NCBI GenBank assembly: GCA_944323955.1
Contig: CALUUK010000002.1
Location: 62,001 to 126,000 of the forward strand
Source of the DNA: Candidatus Gastranaerophilales bacterium
Lineage (GTDB): Bacteria; Cyanobacteriota; Vampirovibrionia; Gastranaerophilales; Gastranaerophilaceae
Direction: 5' to 3'
Length of the DNA stretch: 64,000 nt
Part shown: positions 42,381 to 51,074 of the stretch, in pieces
Layout of the letters: each line of letters begins with the position of its first letter
How positions within the stretch are numbered: the stretch's first letter is position 1
The notes under the pieces: generated by a model
Told to the model about the DNA's origin: nothing
What the model saw: the letters and a program-made list of their open reading frames with translations, nothing else
Database searches by the model: none
Made by a program: the position numbers and the translations under genes

Positions 42381-43007
42381 ATGAATAAAAAATATTTAGT
42401 ATTATCTGCGGCTCTTTTATTGACTATGGCAGGCATGAATCTTGCATATGCAGAAGATAATGCTGTTGATGCCTCAAAAGTTAAAGGAAATGTTGAGACA
42501 AATAAGCCTGACTTTGGTGAGTTTCAAGGGCCTCCGCCGGCTCATGAATTTGGTGCTCCTCCAATGAAACACCATCCGCCAAAACATTTTGAAGGTAAAC
42601 GTCCTACACCGGAAGAAATGCAGGCTAAAAAAGCTGAGTTTGAAAAACGCCTCAAACTTACTGATGAGCAGAAAAATCAAATTGAACTTCAAAAACAGCA
42701 GGATAGAGAAAAAATTAAACCGATTATAAATGATATACATCTTAAAAAACAGGAATTCAGAACAATTCTTGAAGATGAATCGCTTTCTCAGGCTGACAAA
42801 GATAAAAAACTTAAAGAATTAAAGGACGGTTTAAGAGAATTGAAAAATCAGGCAGAAGAATTAAGAAAAGAAAATATGAATAATTTTGAAAGTATTCTGA
42901 CTGATAAACAAAAGAAAGAATTTTCAAAAATTAAAGAAGAACAGAAAAAAGAAATGGAACAGAGAAGAAAACATTTCGAAAAAAGAATGCAAAAAGAAAG
43001 AAAGTAA
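42381..43007 (+). CDS. Spy/CpxP-like periplasmic protein
   Basis: The 208-aa product has a signal peptide (KKYLVLSAALLLTMAGMNLAYA), a Pro/His-rich linker (PPPAHEFGAPPMKHHPPKHF) and a charged helical domain with LKLTDEQKNQIELQ and ILTDKQKKEFSKI, the two LTxxQ-type motifs of the Spy/CpxP/CnrX group. Such proteins act as periplasmic chaperones or stress sensors. The His-rich linker could bind metal. It is the last gene of the anti-sigma/ECF unit, with AAAGGAG before its ATG. Confidence 0.82.
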   Translation: MNKKYLVLSAALLLTMAGMNLAYAEDNAVDASKVKGNVETNKPDFGEFQGPPPAHEFGAPPMKHHPPKHFEGKRPTPEEMQAKKAEFEKRLKLTDEQKNQIELQKQQDREKIKPIINDIHLKKQEFRTILEDESLSQADKDKKLKELKDGLRELKNQAEELRKENMNNFESILTDKQKKEFSKIKEEQKKEMEQRRKHFEKRMQKERK

Positions 43008-43013
43008 AAATAT

Positions 43014-43036
43014 AAAAGGAGCATTTGCTCCTTTTT
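43014..43036. terminator. bidirectional terminator
   Basis: AAAAGGAGC, loop ATTT, then GCTCCTTTTT form a 9-bp stem that has a T-tract in both directions. It lies just behind the Spy-like gene and the stop codon of the convergent AsmA-like gene touches its edge. Confidence 0.8.
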
Positions 43037-46000
43037 ATTTTACCCATTTAAAACTTTGTACATATCCTGACTCATTAATATTACCGTCAATAATTGCCTG
43101 AAAGATTCTTGCTTCATAATCACCGTTAGTGAAAGACGGTATTTTTTCCACATCTTCAATGAAATCCTTTCTGCTAAAGTCAAATAATGAAATACCGGGT
43201 ATTAGTTTAAAGAAGGTATTTAAAGATGTATTTCCGAGTGTTCCGAAAATTGTGGATATACGGTTAGAGAGTTTACCCAGAATTTCCATATCAGCGTGGG
43301 TTTTATTAATATCATAGCTGCCGTGAATATAAAGACTTAAATTTTCACCCTTGGAAAAGATTTCTATATTTTGCGCGATACCGTTTTCAATTATGCACGA
43401 GCCGTTAATATTTGAAAAATAACCGGTTTTAATTAAATTCAAAAGTTCAAGAATACTGTTTATGGTAAATCCTGTAATGCCGTTTTTCAATATATTGCTG
43501 GCTCTTAAAAGGTATTCCAAAGATCCGAGTTTCGGCATTCTGCCGTCTGATATATCGAAATAAACATAGCCCATAAGGTTTTTGATTCTTTCTTCTTCCG
43601 TTAATCCTTTTGTGTTTATAAAAATTTGTCCGTTTGCATTACCGAATATCTGGCTTTTTCCTTCAAATAAGGTTTCGGCAACATAGTTTGAATCAACATC
43701 GGTAAGTTCAAAATTACCCGTTATTTCGGTATTTTCAAGATTATATGACATTTTTCCGTTAATCGTTCCTTCTCCGATTTGGGCTGAAATATTCTCAGCT
43801 GAGAACATACCTTTTTCGTCAATTGAAAAATCCGATGTAAAGTCTTTTGCAATGAAGTCTTTGATTATCAGTTCTTTAACTTCAAGATGCCCGTTATCAA
43901 CGGATAATCTTCTTAAATCAATATTCTTTATCTGATTATTTTCGTTCATTGCACTATGGGCGCGTGCCATAAGTTCAAGCAATTTGTTTTTGTCTATTTT
44001 ATCCGCATAAATATTTAAAGAGTTAACTTGCGGTTTATCGGATAAAGAATTCTTTATTTTTGCTTTAACTCGGACTTTTTCCTCCGATAAAAATCCAAAT
44101 AATGATAAGTTTATGTTTTCATTGTCGGCATCCAGTCTTATATGTTTAATCACAGTATCAAATAACGGTATATCAATATTTCTGAAATCAATACTTCCCG
44201 TTATTCTAGATGTTCCGTCATCTGTATTATTTTTGTATTTTAAATTTCCGTTAAAAGCGCCTTGTTTTAATATGTGTGATTTAAGCATTACATTTAAGAA
44301 TCTTGCAGGCATGCTCTTATATGTTTCAAGAGTTATTTCCTCCGGAATTATTATGTTATCCGCTGTTCTTAATGTGCCTGATATGTCCATAAACTTTATG
44401 GGATATTTCTTGTTATTTTGTGATGATATATATTTTGTGTAACCGATATTTTTGACAAATATATTATCGTGCCGCAGATTTATAAATCCTTGAATTTCTC
44501 TTTTTTCATTTATATCTCCCAGATTTATGTTCTCATATGAAATATCCGCCGCTTCCTGCAGCGTGAGTTTTGGTTGTATATCCAGATTGCTCGGGGTTCC
44601 GGATATTTTTGAACTTAAATTTATATCGCCTTTTAATTTTATTTTATCTGCAGCTTCTTTGTTAAGATAATTGTCAATAAAAGTTTGAGTTAATTTTGAA
44701 GTGAAAAATCCGTCTATAAAAGGCGTTTTGTAATAATCGTAAACTGTAAAGTTTCCGAAGAACGGTATATCGCCTATACTTGCGGTAATATTCTTCATAA
44801 TTATTTTTTTATCATCAAAAAAAACATTAAAATCATCAAATGCCATAGGTATATTTGTTGATTTGTGAATTAATTTTGGTGATTTTAATTTTATCATTCC
44901 TTTTAATAAATTATCTTTTAACCGGATATTAATATCGGCAAACCCTTGATAATTACTAAAGATGTTAAATATGTTATTTGTTGTTTCGGGCATTATTGAA
45001 ATGTCCGCTGTATTATTAAGGTGTTCAAGATTAAAATCCGATGCTTCAAATTCAAGATTGTAAATCGGATTTAATGTATCAATATGTTTAACATTTCCGT
45101 TAATTAATACTTCGGAATCAAAAAGTGATGTAACGACATTATCAACGGTTACAACCGCTTTTTCAACGGTTACATGTCCCGATTTTGTTTTTATCGGATC
45201 ATTGTGGTCTTCGGGGATAAAGTTCATAACCGCATATGCTTTATCCGTAATAAAATCGATTGATTTTGCTTTGTATTTAAAATAAAGGTCATGTTTTGCT
45301 TTGATTCCGTATAGATTTGATATATCGGGATAATCTTTCGGATACAGATATGATTCCGTCAAAAACTGTATTGTATCTTTTAAATTGACACTGCCGCTTG
45401 TAATCGTTATATCAATATCCGGAATTTTTGTTTTTAAATCTGTTATGACATTTCCGCTTATTGTTAACGGTGATGTACCTACAACTCCGTTTACGGGATT
45501 TATTTTAACATTTGTTTCCGTAAAATCAACAACACCGTTAATATGTTCAATCGGTGTTTCAAAACCTTCAATATTACAGGTATTATCAAACAGTTCAACA
45601 CTTCCTTTTACTTTCATATCTTCAAATGCTTCCTCAGGCGGTAAAGGAGGGTGTCCGAACGGGACGGGTACGATTTTTGCTTTAATGTTTGTTTCAAGTT
45701 TAATAGGGTTTGAAACTTGTGTAAATAAAGCCAGACCCGATTTTACATCTTTTAAAAGACTGCTGTTATTTATTATCTCAAGTGCATCTTTTGCTTCAAC
45801 ACTATCGGATAAAATATTAAAATCAAGATTATCATTAATTTTTACAAAACCGTTTACGCTTAAAGGATTTGTTTTCACGTATGCCTGTTTGGACATAAAC
45901 TTTATTATATCTTCTTTAAAATCAAGTCTTCCCGCAGCTTTTTCAACTTTGCCGTATAGTCCGTTATATGTAAGAGCTGCATTTCTGAATTCCGCAAAGC

Positions 46001-47549
46001 CGTTCATATTAATAGAATCAATTGAGCCTTGAACATTCATGTCAATTATGCCTTTACCCGATAAAATATCCATTTCCAAAACAGGCCCTAACATGAAGTT
46101 AAATACTTTACTGATGGGAATTACTATTTTTTGTGCGAGAGATAAATCAATACTGTCGGTTGTTTTAATATCGACATTATTTATCCCGTCTCTGTACATA
46201 TATGTATAACCCTTGATTTTGGCATTTTGTCCGCCAAAAAGTTCAACGAGAATATCCATATATAACTTGCGTTTGTCAAAGGTTATATCAACGGTTCCTT
46301 TATGCAGTTTATGTATGGATTTATCAAGTACATGAACATTTCTGCCTTTAACATATCCTGTTATATCGGGCTGGGGAATTTTTCCTTTTATATCGGCTTT
46401 TCCTTCTATATCGCCATATACTTTGTAGAATTTAACCTTTTCAATTGTTCCGAGTTTTTTTGTTAAATTTTGAGGCAGCATTGCAAGGATTTTTTCCGCT
46501 CTTGAATTTTTTATTTGTGCTGTTATATCAAGTTCGGGTAATTTATCCGAAAAATCAATATTGCCGTATGCTTTAATGTCGGCTTTATCCGCTTTCAGAC
46601 TGAATGATTTGATATTAAGTTTATTTTTTTCGGGTTCAATATGCGTGCTTATCTTACAATCGCCTTTTATATTGATATTATTTGTCCAATCTTCTCTGTC
46701 ATAGATAAAATCTTTTAACAGAGTATTAACTGAAATTTGGGTCTTTCCGTTGTCTTTTCCGGTTGAAATCTGAAGATAGTCAATTTGTCCCGAAAGCAGT
46801 TTTGTATTTTTATCAAAAAACTTTATTAAATACGGCGATATAAGATCAAGATTAATATTGTATATAACACAACTGCCTTCCGTTATATTATTTTTAATTT
46901 CTTTTGAGAAAGGAAATCTTGATGATATATCTGTTTCAAATTCGCTTTTTATGTTGTTATTAATTGTATAGCCTTTTGTTTTCAGAAAAATTTTGTTTTT
47001 GTTTCTTATTGAGGCTTCGTCTAAATTTCCTGCAAGGATGAAGGATTTGTCTAAATTTTTATCTTCAAATATTAAGTAATAATCATTAATTTTAATTTTG
47101 TTATTTTTTAATAATAACTTAAACGAAGATTTTCCTTTCTTGGGAAAAAGTTCTTCGATATTTGACATACCGTTTTTATCCCGAAAGATATACAAATTAA
47201 GGTTTTTAGAGTTTATATTTTTTATATTTATTTTTTTTCTTAAAATATCCGCCAAAGATATTTTTATTTCCAATTCATCGGCATTCAATAATTTATAAGA
47301 AAGCTCTTTATCGCTTATACTGACTTGTTTAAAAAACACTGTAATATCCGGTTTTATGCATGTAGAAATTTTATAATCCGAATAATTAAAAGAAGCATTT
47401 GTATATTTTTCCGCTTGATTTTTAAGCAAATTTTCAGGCAAATAATGATTTAATACGGGCGGAAGTGCATATAAATACAGGCATTCAAAAATGGCAAATA
47501 CAATTGCGATTTTAAAAATTTTTTTTATTATTCCGGTTTTTATATGCAT
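43035..47549 (-). CDS. giant AsmA/TamB-like envelope protein
   Basis: The 1504-aa product has one N-terminal membrane segment (IFKIAIVFAIFECLYLYALP). A very long periplasmic part follows, made of repeating beta-strands with typical AsmA-type phrases (DITAQIKNSRAEKILAML, GKGIIDMNVQGSIDSINMNG, INGKMSYNLENTEITGNFEL). The C-terminal AsmA-like block is GYVYFDISDGRMPKLGSLEYLLRASNIL. Proteins of this family form a lipid-carrying groove between the two membranes. The gene stands alone on the minus strand. Confidence 0.85.
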   Translation of the reverse strand: MHIKTGIIKKIFKIAIVFAIFECLYLYALPPVLNHYLPENLLKNQAEKYTNASFNYSDYKISTCIKPDITVFFKQVSISDKELSYKLLNADELEIKISLADILRKKINIKNINSKNLNLYIFRDKNGMSNIEELFPKKGKSSFKLLLKNNKIKINDYYLIFEDKNLDKSFILAGNLDEASIRNKNKIFLKTKGYTINNNIKSEFETDISSRFPFSKEIKNNITEGSCVIYNINLDLISPYLIKFFDKNTKLLSGQIDYLQISTGKDNGKTQISVNTLLKDFIYDREDWTNNINIKGDCKISTHIEPEKNKLNIKSFSLKADKADIKAYGNIDFSDKLPELDITAQIKNSRAEKILAMLPQNLTKKLGTIEKVKFYKVYGDIEGKADIKGKIPQPDITGYVKGRNVHVLDKSIHKLHKGTVDITFDKRKLYMDILVELFGGQNAKIKGYTYMYRDGINNVDIKTTDSIDLSLAQKIVIPISKVFNFMLGPVLEMDILSGKGIIDMNVQGSIDSINMNGFAEFRNAALTYNGLYGKVEKAAGRLDFKEDIIKFMSKQAYVKTNPLSVNGFVKINDNLDFNILSDSVEAKDALEIINNSSLLKDVKSGLALFTQVSNPIKLETNIKAKIVPVPFGHPPLPPEEAFEDMKVKGSVELFDNTCNIEGFETPIEHINGVVDFTETNVKINPVNGVVGTSPLTISGNVITDLKTKIPDIDITITSGSVNLKDTIQFLTESYLYPKDYPDISNLYGIKAKHDLYFKYKAKSIDFITDKAYAVMNFIPEDHNDPIKTKSGHVTVEKAVVTVDNVVTSLFDSEVLINGNVKHIDTLNPIYNLEFEASDFNLEHLNNTADISIMPETTNNIFNIFSNYQGFADINIRLKDNLLKGMIKLKSPKLIHKSTNIPMAFDDFNVFFDDKKIIMKNITASIGDIPFFGNFTVYDYYKTPFIDGFFTSKLTQTFIDNYLNKEAADKIKLKGDINLSSKISGTPSNLDIQPKLTLQEAADISYENINLGDINEKREIQGFINLRHDNIFVKNIGYTKYISSQNNKKYPIKFMDISGTLRTADNIIIPEEITLETYKSMPARFLNVMLKSHILKQGAFNGNLKYKNNTDDGTSRITGSIDFRNIDIPLFDTVIKHIRLDADNENINLSLFGFLSEEKVRVKAKIKNSLSDKPQVNSLNIYADKIDKNKLLELMARAHSAMNENNQIKNIDLRRLSVDNGHLEVKELIIKDFIAKDFTSDFSIDEKGMFSAENISAQIGEGTINGKMSYNLENTEITGNFELTDVDSNYVAETLFEGKSQIFGNANGQIFINTKGLTEEERIKNLMGYVYFDISDGRMPKLGSLEYLLRASNILKNGITGFTINSILELLNLIKTGYFSNINGSCIIENGIAQNIEIFSKGENLSLYIHGSYDINKTHADMEILGKLSNRISTIFGTLGNTSLNTFFKLIPGISLFDFSRKDFIEDVEKIPSFTNGDYEARIFQAIIDGNINESGYVQSFKWVK

Positions 47550-47683
47550 AATCCTGATTTAATACAAATACCACTTAAATAATTATATATTCTACGTACT
47601 AAAAGTTCAAACAATTCCGGCGGATTTGCAAAAAGTACTTATTGTTGTAAAATGAGTTTAATATATTAATAAGCGGTTGTAAT

Positions 47684-49792
47684 ATGAGAAAACTTAATAT
47701 AAATCAGTTTGCTGAATTTTTTAAATCTCCGAAAATGGTTATTAATACTCTGTTAATAACGGGTTTTATAATTTTATTTACGGGGATTATCGTATCAAAA
47801 TACTTCTTTTTTCAAACAATAGTTGACTCTGATAATATAAGTAAAGTCACTGTTGCTGCGCCTAAAGATATTGAAGTTATCGACAGTATAAAAACCGAAA
47901 AAAGGAAAAGAGAAGTCTCACAAAAAGTAAGTCTTGTATATTCGCCTGCCGATGACGGATATATTAAGAATAATTTAAATGAAATAATCCAATTAATTAC
48001 GGAAATAAGACACAGGGATATTCCCGAAAAAGATAAACAAAAAGAATTGGAATCTGTACTGGATATTTCTGACAGTCAGATTAAATCATTTACAATATCA
48101 TTCTTTTTAAATGCAAATGAAGAAACATTAAATCAGGTATTTGATTCTGCGGAAAAAACACTCGTTTCGGTATTAAACGAAGGAATTACGGAAAAAGATT
48201 TTGAAGAAAATTCTTTATCAAAGATTATAAGAAGAAATATAGAAACAAATACCATAAAAAATAAAATAAATGTAATAACCGCACTTTTAGAGCAGGTTAT
48301 TGTTCCGAATATGATTATAGACGAAGCGGCTACCGAGCTTGCAAGAAAAAATGCCAGAGAAATGGTCTCTCCCATAAAGGTGAAATTTAATAAAGGAGAT
48401 ACAATTGTTAAGGTCGGAGAACCCGTTACTCAGGTAAAAAAAGAAGCCTTAAGCCAGGCGGGATATAATATATTAAGAATTAATTTTAAAGGAATTCTAG
48501 GTATTTTTTGTCTGGTTTGTATCGGCGTTTCCTGTGTATTTTTTTATTTGAAATATTTTGAACCTAAATTCCTAAATAAAAAATATACTTTGATAATCGG
48601 TGTGCTTGCAATATTTATGGCGGTATTATCCATATTATTACCTCCGTCCTGGTCGGTATTTATCTTGCCGTTTCCGTTCTTTGCAATAATTCTTTCTGTA
48701 TTTTTAAATGCGAGAACATCATTTTTTGTTACGGTAACGCTTCTTACAATCATTACATTGTCTTTACAGTTTTCGGCGCTTGCAATGTCCGTATTTATTT
48801 TATCGGTAATTGTTTCGACAATAGGGGTTACAACCGTTAAATATTCAAGAAGATATGATATTGTTAAAGTAGGCGGTGTTACTGCAGTTGCAATGGCGGT
48901 TATAATACTTTGCGTATATTACGATTTGGGTTTTGAAAAACTTACTCTTGATATTTTTACCGGTGTTCTAAACGGTTTTATGTCAGGTATTCTGGCTCTG
49001 GGAATGATACCGATATTTGAAAATGTATTTAAAGTAATAACTGCATTCGGTCTTGCGGAATTGGGCGATTATAACCAGCCTTTGCTTAAAAAATTGCATG
49101 AAGCGGCTCCCGGTACTTTTGAACACAGTTTAAGAGTTTCAAATCTAACCGAATCGGCAGCGGAAGCAATCGGGGCAGATCCTGTTCTGGCAAGGGTCGG
49201 CGCGCTTTATCATGATGTAGGTAAAATCGTAAGACCGCTGTTTTTTGTTGAAAATCAAACCTACAGCGGTATTGAAAATCCGCACGAAAAACTAACACCG
49301 CGCTCCAGTAAGATGGTTATTACGTCTCATACAAAAGACGGTATAAATCTTGCGAAAGAATATCATATTCCTGATGTTATACAGGATTTTATTATTCAAC
49401 ACCATGGTGATTCTCTGGCAAGCTATTTTTACAATCAGGCTGTTCAGCAAGAAGGTGCCGAAAATGTTAAAGAAGATCAATTCAGATATACAGGCCCAAA
49501 ACCGAATACCAAAGAAACCGCTATTCTAATGATTGCAGATGCGGTTGAATCTGCTTCAAGAACTCTTAAAGACCATTCTCAGGAGGAACTTGATGCACTT
49601 ATCAACAAAATTATTCAGGACAGACTTAATGATAATCAATTGTCTGACAGCCCTTTGACATTAAAAGATATAAAAATTATTGCCGCAACGCTTTCAAGAG
49701 TTCTTCGTTCGGTATTCCATAAAAGAATTAAATATCAGGAAACCATAGATGATATCAAAGAAAGAGAAAAAAATAATCAGGGGAATGTATGA
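47684..49792 (+). CDS. pgpH: 7TM-HD phosphodiesterase (PgpH/YqfF type)
   Basis: The 702-aa membrane protein has the PgpH layout: one N-terminal membrane segment, an extracytoplasmic 7TMR-HDED domain at about 40-265, seven membrane segments at about 275-465, then a cytosolic HD domain with FEHSLRVSNLTESAAEAIGA, ALYHDVGKI, HTKDGINLAKEY and QHHGDSL. Relatives hydrolyse c-di-AMP. No diadenylate cyclase gene is in the window. It overlaps ybeY by 4 nt (ATGA), the usual gene order in many bacteria. Confidence 0.93.
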   Translation: MRKLNINQFAEFFKSPKMVINTLLITGFIILFTGIIVSKYFFFQTIVDSDNISKVTVAAPKDIEVIDSIKTEKRKREVSQKVSLVYSPADDGYIKNNLNEIIQLITEIRHRDIPEKDKQKELESVLDISDSQIKSFTISFFLNANEETLNQVFDSAEKTLVSVLNEGITEKDFEENSLSKIIRRNIETNTIKNKINVITALLEQVIVPNMIIDEAATELARKNAREMVSPIKVKFNKGDTIVKVGEPVTQVKKEALSQAGYNILRINFKGILGIFCLVCIGVSCVFFYLKYFEPKFLNKKYTLIIGVLAIFMAVLSILLPPSWSVFILPFPFFAIILSVFLNARTSFFVTVTLLTIITLSLQFSALAMSVFILSVIVSTIGVTTVKYSRRYDIVKVGGVTAVAMAVIILCVYYDLGFEKLTLDIFTGVLNGFMSGILALGMIPIFENVFKVITAFGLAELGDYNQPLLKKLHEAAPGTFEHSLRVSNLTESAAEAIGADPVLARVGALYHDVGKIVRPLFFVENQTYSGIENPHEKLTPRSSKMVITSHTKDGINLAKEYHIPDVIQDFIIQHHGDSLASYFYNQAVQQEGAENVKEDQFRYTGPKPNTKETAILMIADAVESASRTLKDHSQEELDALINKIIQDRLNDNQLSDSPLTLKDIKIIAATLSRVLRSVFHKRIKYQETIDDIKEREKNNQGNV

Positions 49793-50289
49793 CGACAATA
49801 AATGCTTTTGTTGAAAATACTTATCCCGACTTTGATATAGACGAAGTTAAGGTTTTTAATAATGTGTCTAAACTTACGGATTTTATAATCAAAGACAGAG
49901 ATATTTTTTCAAAATCCTGTCTGAAAAATTATAAATTTTCAGTTATTTCCTTTGATATTGTTTTGTGTAATAACGAGGATATTCATAGAATTAATAAAGA
50001 ATACAGAAACAAAGACAGTGCAACGGATGTAATTTCTTTTGCAATATTTGCGGATTCTTTGCCTGAAGAAAGGTTTATTATTGACGATGAAATAAATCTC
50101 GGTGAGATTATTATTTCTCTGGATAAAACAGAAGAACAATCAAAAAATAATAATGTAACATTTGATTCTGAATTGTATTATCTTATAAGCCACGGCATTT
50201 TACACCTTTTGGGATTTGACCATCAAACGCAGGAGGAATATGATTTCATGGTAGAAAAACAGAATATTGCAAAGGCAGTTGTTTTATGA
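49789..50289 (+). CDS. ybeY: endoribonuclease YbeY
   Basis: YbeY is a metal-dependent RNase acting in 16S rRNA maturation and ribosome quality control. The 166-aa product has NKEYRNKDSATDVISFAIF, GEIIISLDKTEEQS and the zinc motif HGILHLLGFDH. It overlaps pgpH by 4 nt at the start and dgkA by 4 nt at the end, so the three genes are translationally coupled. Confidence 0.95.
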   Translation: MTTINAFVENTYPDFDIDEVKVFNNVSKLTDFIIKDRDIFSKSCLKNYKFSVISFDIVLCNNEDIHRINKEYRNKDSATDVISFAIFADSLPEERFIIDDEINLGEIIISLDKTEEQSKNNNVTFDSELYYLISHGILHLLGFDHQTQEEYDFMVEKQNIAKAVVL

Positions 50290-50663
50290 CCAGATTTAAA
50301 TCATCAAATGTTTTTGAAAGTATATCAAATGCCGTAAGAGGCTTAAAGTTGGCTGTGTTCTCACAAAGAAATTTCAGAATAGAACTTCTTATTTCATTTT
50401 TTGTTATTTCAATTGCTATATTTTTAAAATTTTCACATACCGATATGTGTATTCTTTTTATTATGATAGCTATTGTTATTGTGTGCGAGTTTGTTAATTC
50501 TGTTATTGAATTTACGTTAGATGCTGTTTATAAGAATCATTATTCAAAACTTGTGGAAATGGCAAAAGACATGTCTGCGGGTATGGTAATGTTTGCGGCA
50601 ATGGTTAGTGTTATTGTGGGTGTTATATTATTCGGGCATTATATTTTATCTTATATTGCCTAA
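50286..50663 (+). CDS. dgkA: DgkA-type diacylglycerol/undecaprenol kinase
   Basis: This small membrane kinase has three membrane segments. The 125-aa product has SISNAVRGLKLAVFSQRNFRIEL, the catalytic segment VIVCEFVNSVIEFTLDAVY and KLVEMAKDMSAGMVMFAAMVSVIVG. In bacteria with this gene order the substrate is often undecaprenol, but diacylglycerol is equally possible. It is the last gene of pgpH-ybeY-dgkA; the repeat at 50682 follows. Confidence 0.92.
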   Translation: MTRFKSSNVFESISNAVRGLKLAVFSQRNFRIELLISFFVISIAIFLKFSHTDMCILFIMIAIVIVCEFVNSVIEFTLDAVYKNHYSKLVEMAKDMSAGMVMFAAMVSVIVGVILFGHYILSYIA

Positions 50664-50681
50664 AACAAATAAATAATAATA

Positions 50682-50826
50682 AATAAAAAATAAATAAAGG
50701 TTCATTGTGCAGTACAGTTAAACATCTTATTGAAGCAACAGCAAAGCGAGCGTTGTTTAGCGAGCTCGGGCTGAAATTAGATGTTATCTGTACGAAACAG
50801 CCGAACCGTATTTATTTTTTATTTAT
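50682..50826. repeat. interspersed palindromic repeat, copy C (divergent, reverse orientation)
   Basis: Outer AT-rich arms ending GGTTC (to 50703) and beginning GAACC (from 50802) are inverted copies with one mismatch and one gap. An inner pair GTACAG..ACATCT and AGATGT..CTGTAC lies inside. Read on the minus strand, the core CAACGCTCGCTTTGCTGTTGC matches the CAGCGCTCCGC..TGCTGTTGC block of the copies at 5027 and 62270. It follows dgkA. The rest of the gap to the helicase gene (50827-51074) holds the minus-strand hairpin at 50854 and a TATAAT at 51036, the probable helicase promoter. Confidence 0.65.
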
Positions 50827-50853
50827 ATTAAAAAATTATATTGAAAAATTGGT

Positions 50854-50907
50854 AAAAAAAAGACCGAAAAATTCGGTCAAACAGTTTACGAGTGAGAGTG
50901 GAATATG
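50854..50907 (-). ncRNA. candidate short RNA ending in a strong terminator
   Basis: On the minus strand GACCGAA, loop TTT, TTCGGTC and eight T (50878 down to 50854) make a textbook intrinsic terminator. No minus-strand gene precedes it: the next features upstream are the start of the plus-strand helicase gene and its promoter. A TATAAT at 50919-50914 on the minus strand would give a transcript of about 54 nt. The -35 region is poor. It may be a small RNA or a relic terminator. Confidence 0.35.
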
Positions 50908-51074
50908 TATAGCATTATAATAAGTGTTTGGATTTAAATAACATATTAACCGTTTGTATATTTTTTAGACTTATGTTGAAATGCATTCAAGTATAATCCT
51001 TTTTTTGTATGAGATGCTTTAACAGTGAAAATGTTATAATTTTCGTGGATTATAATGACTATATAGGTGCACTC

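Noticed and set aside
43129-46032. Several open frames of 60-215 codons antisense to the AsmA-like gene
   Set aside because: They arise from the codon bias of the long minus-strand gene and show low-complexity hydrophobic translations.
50705-50920. 71-codon frame next to dgkA
   Set aside because: It runs through the palindromic repeat and the terminator hairpin, has no usable start signal and no protein-like pattern.
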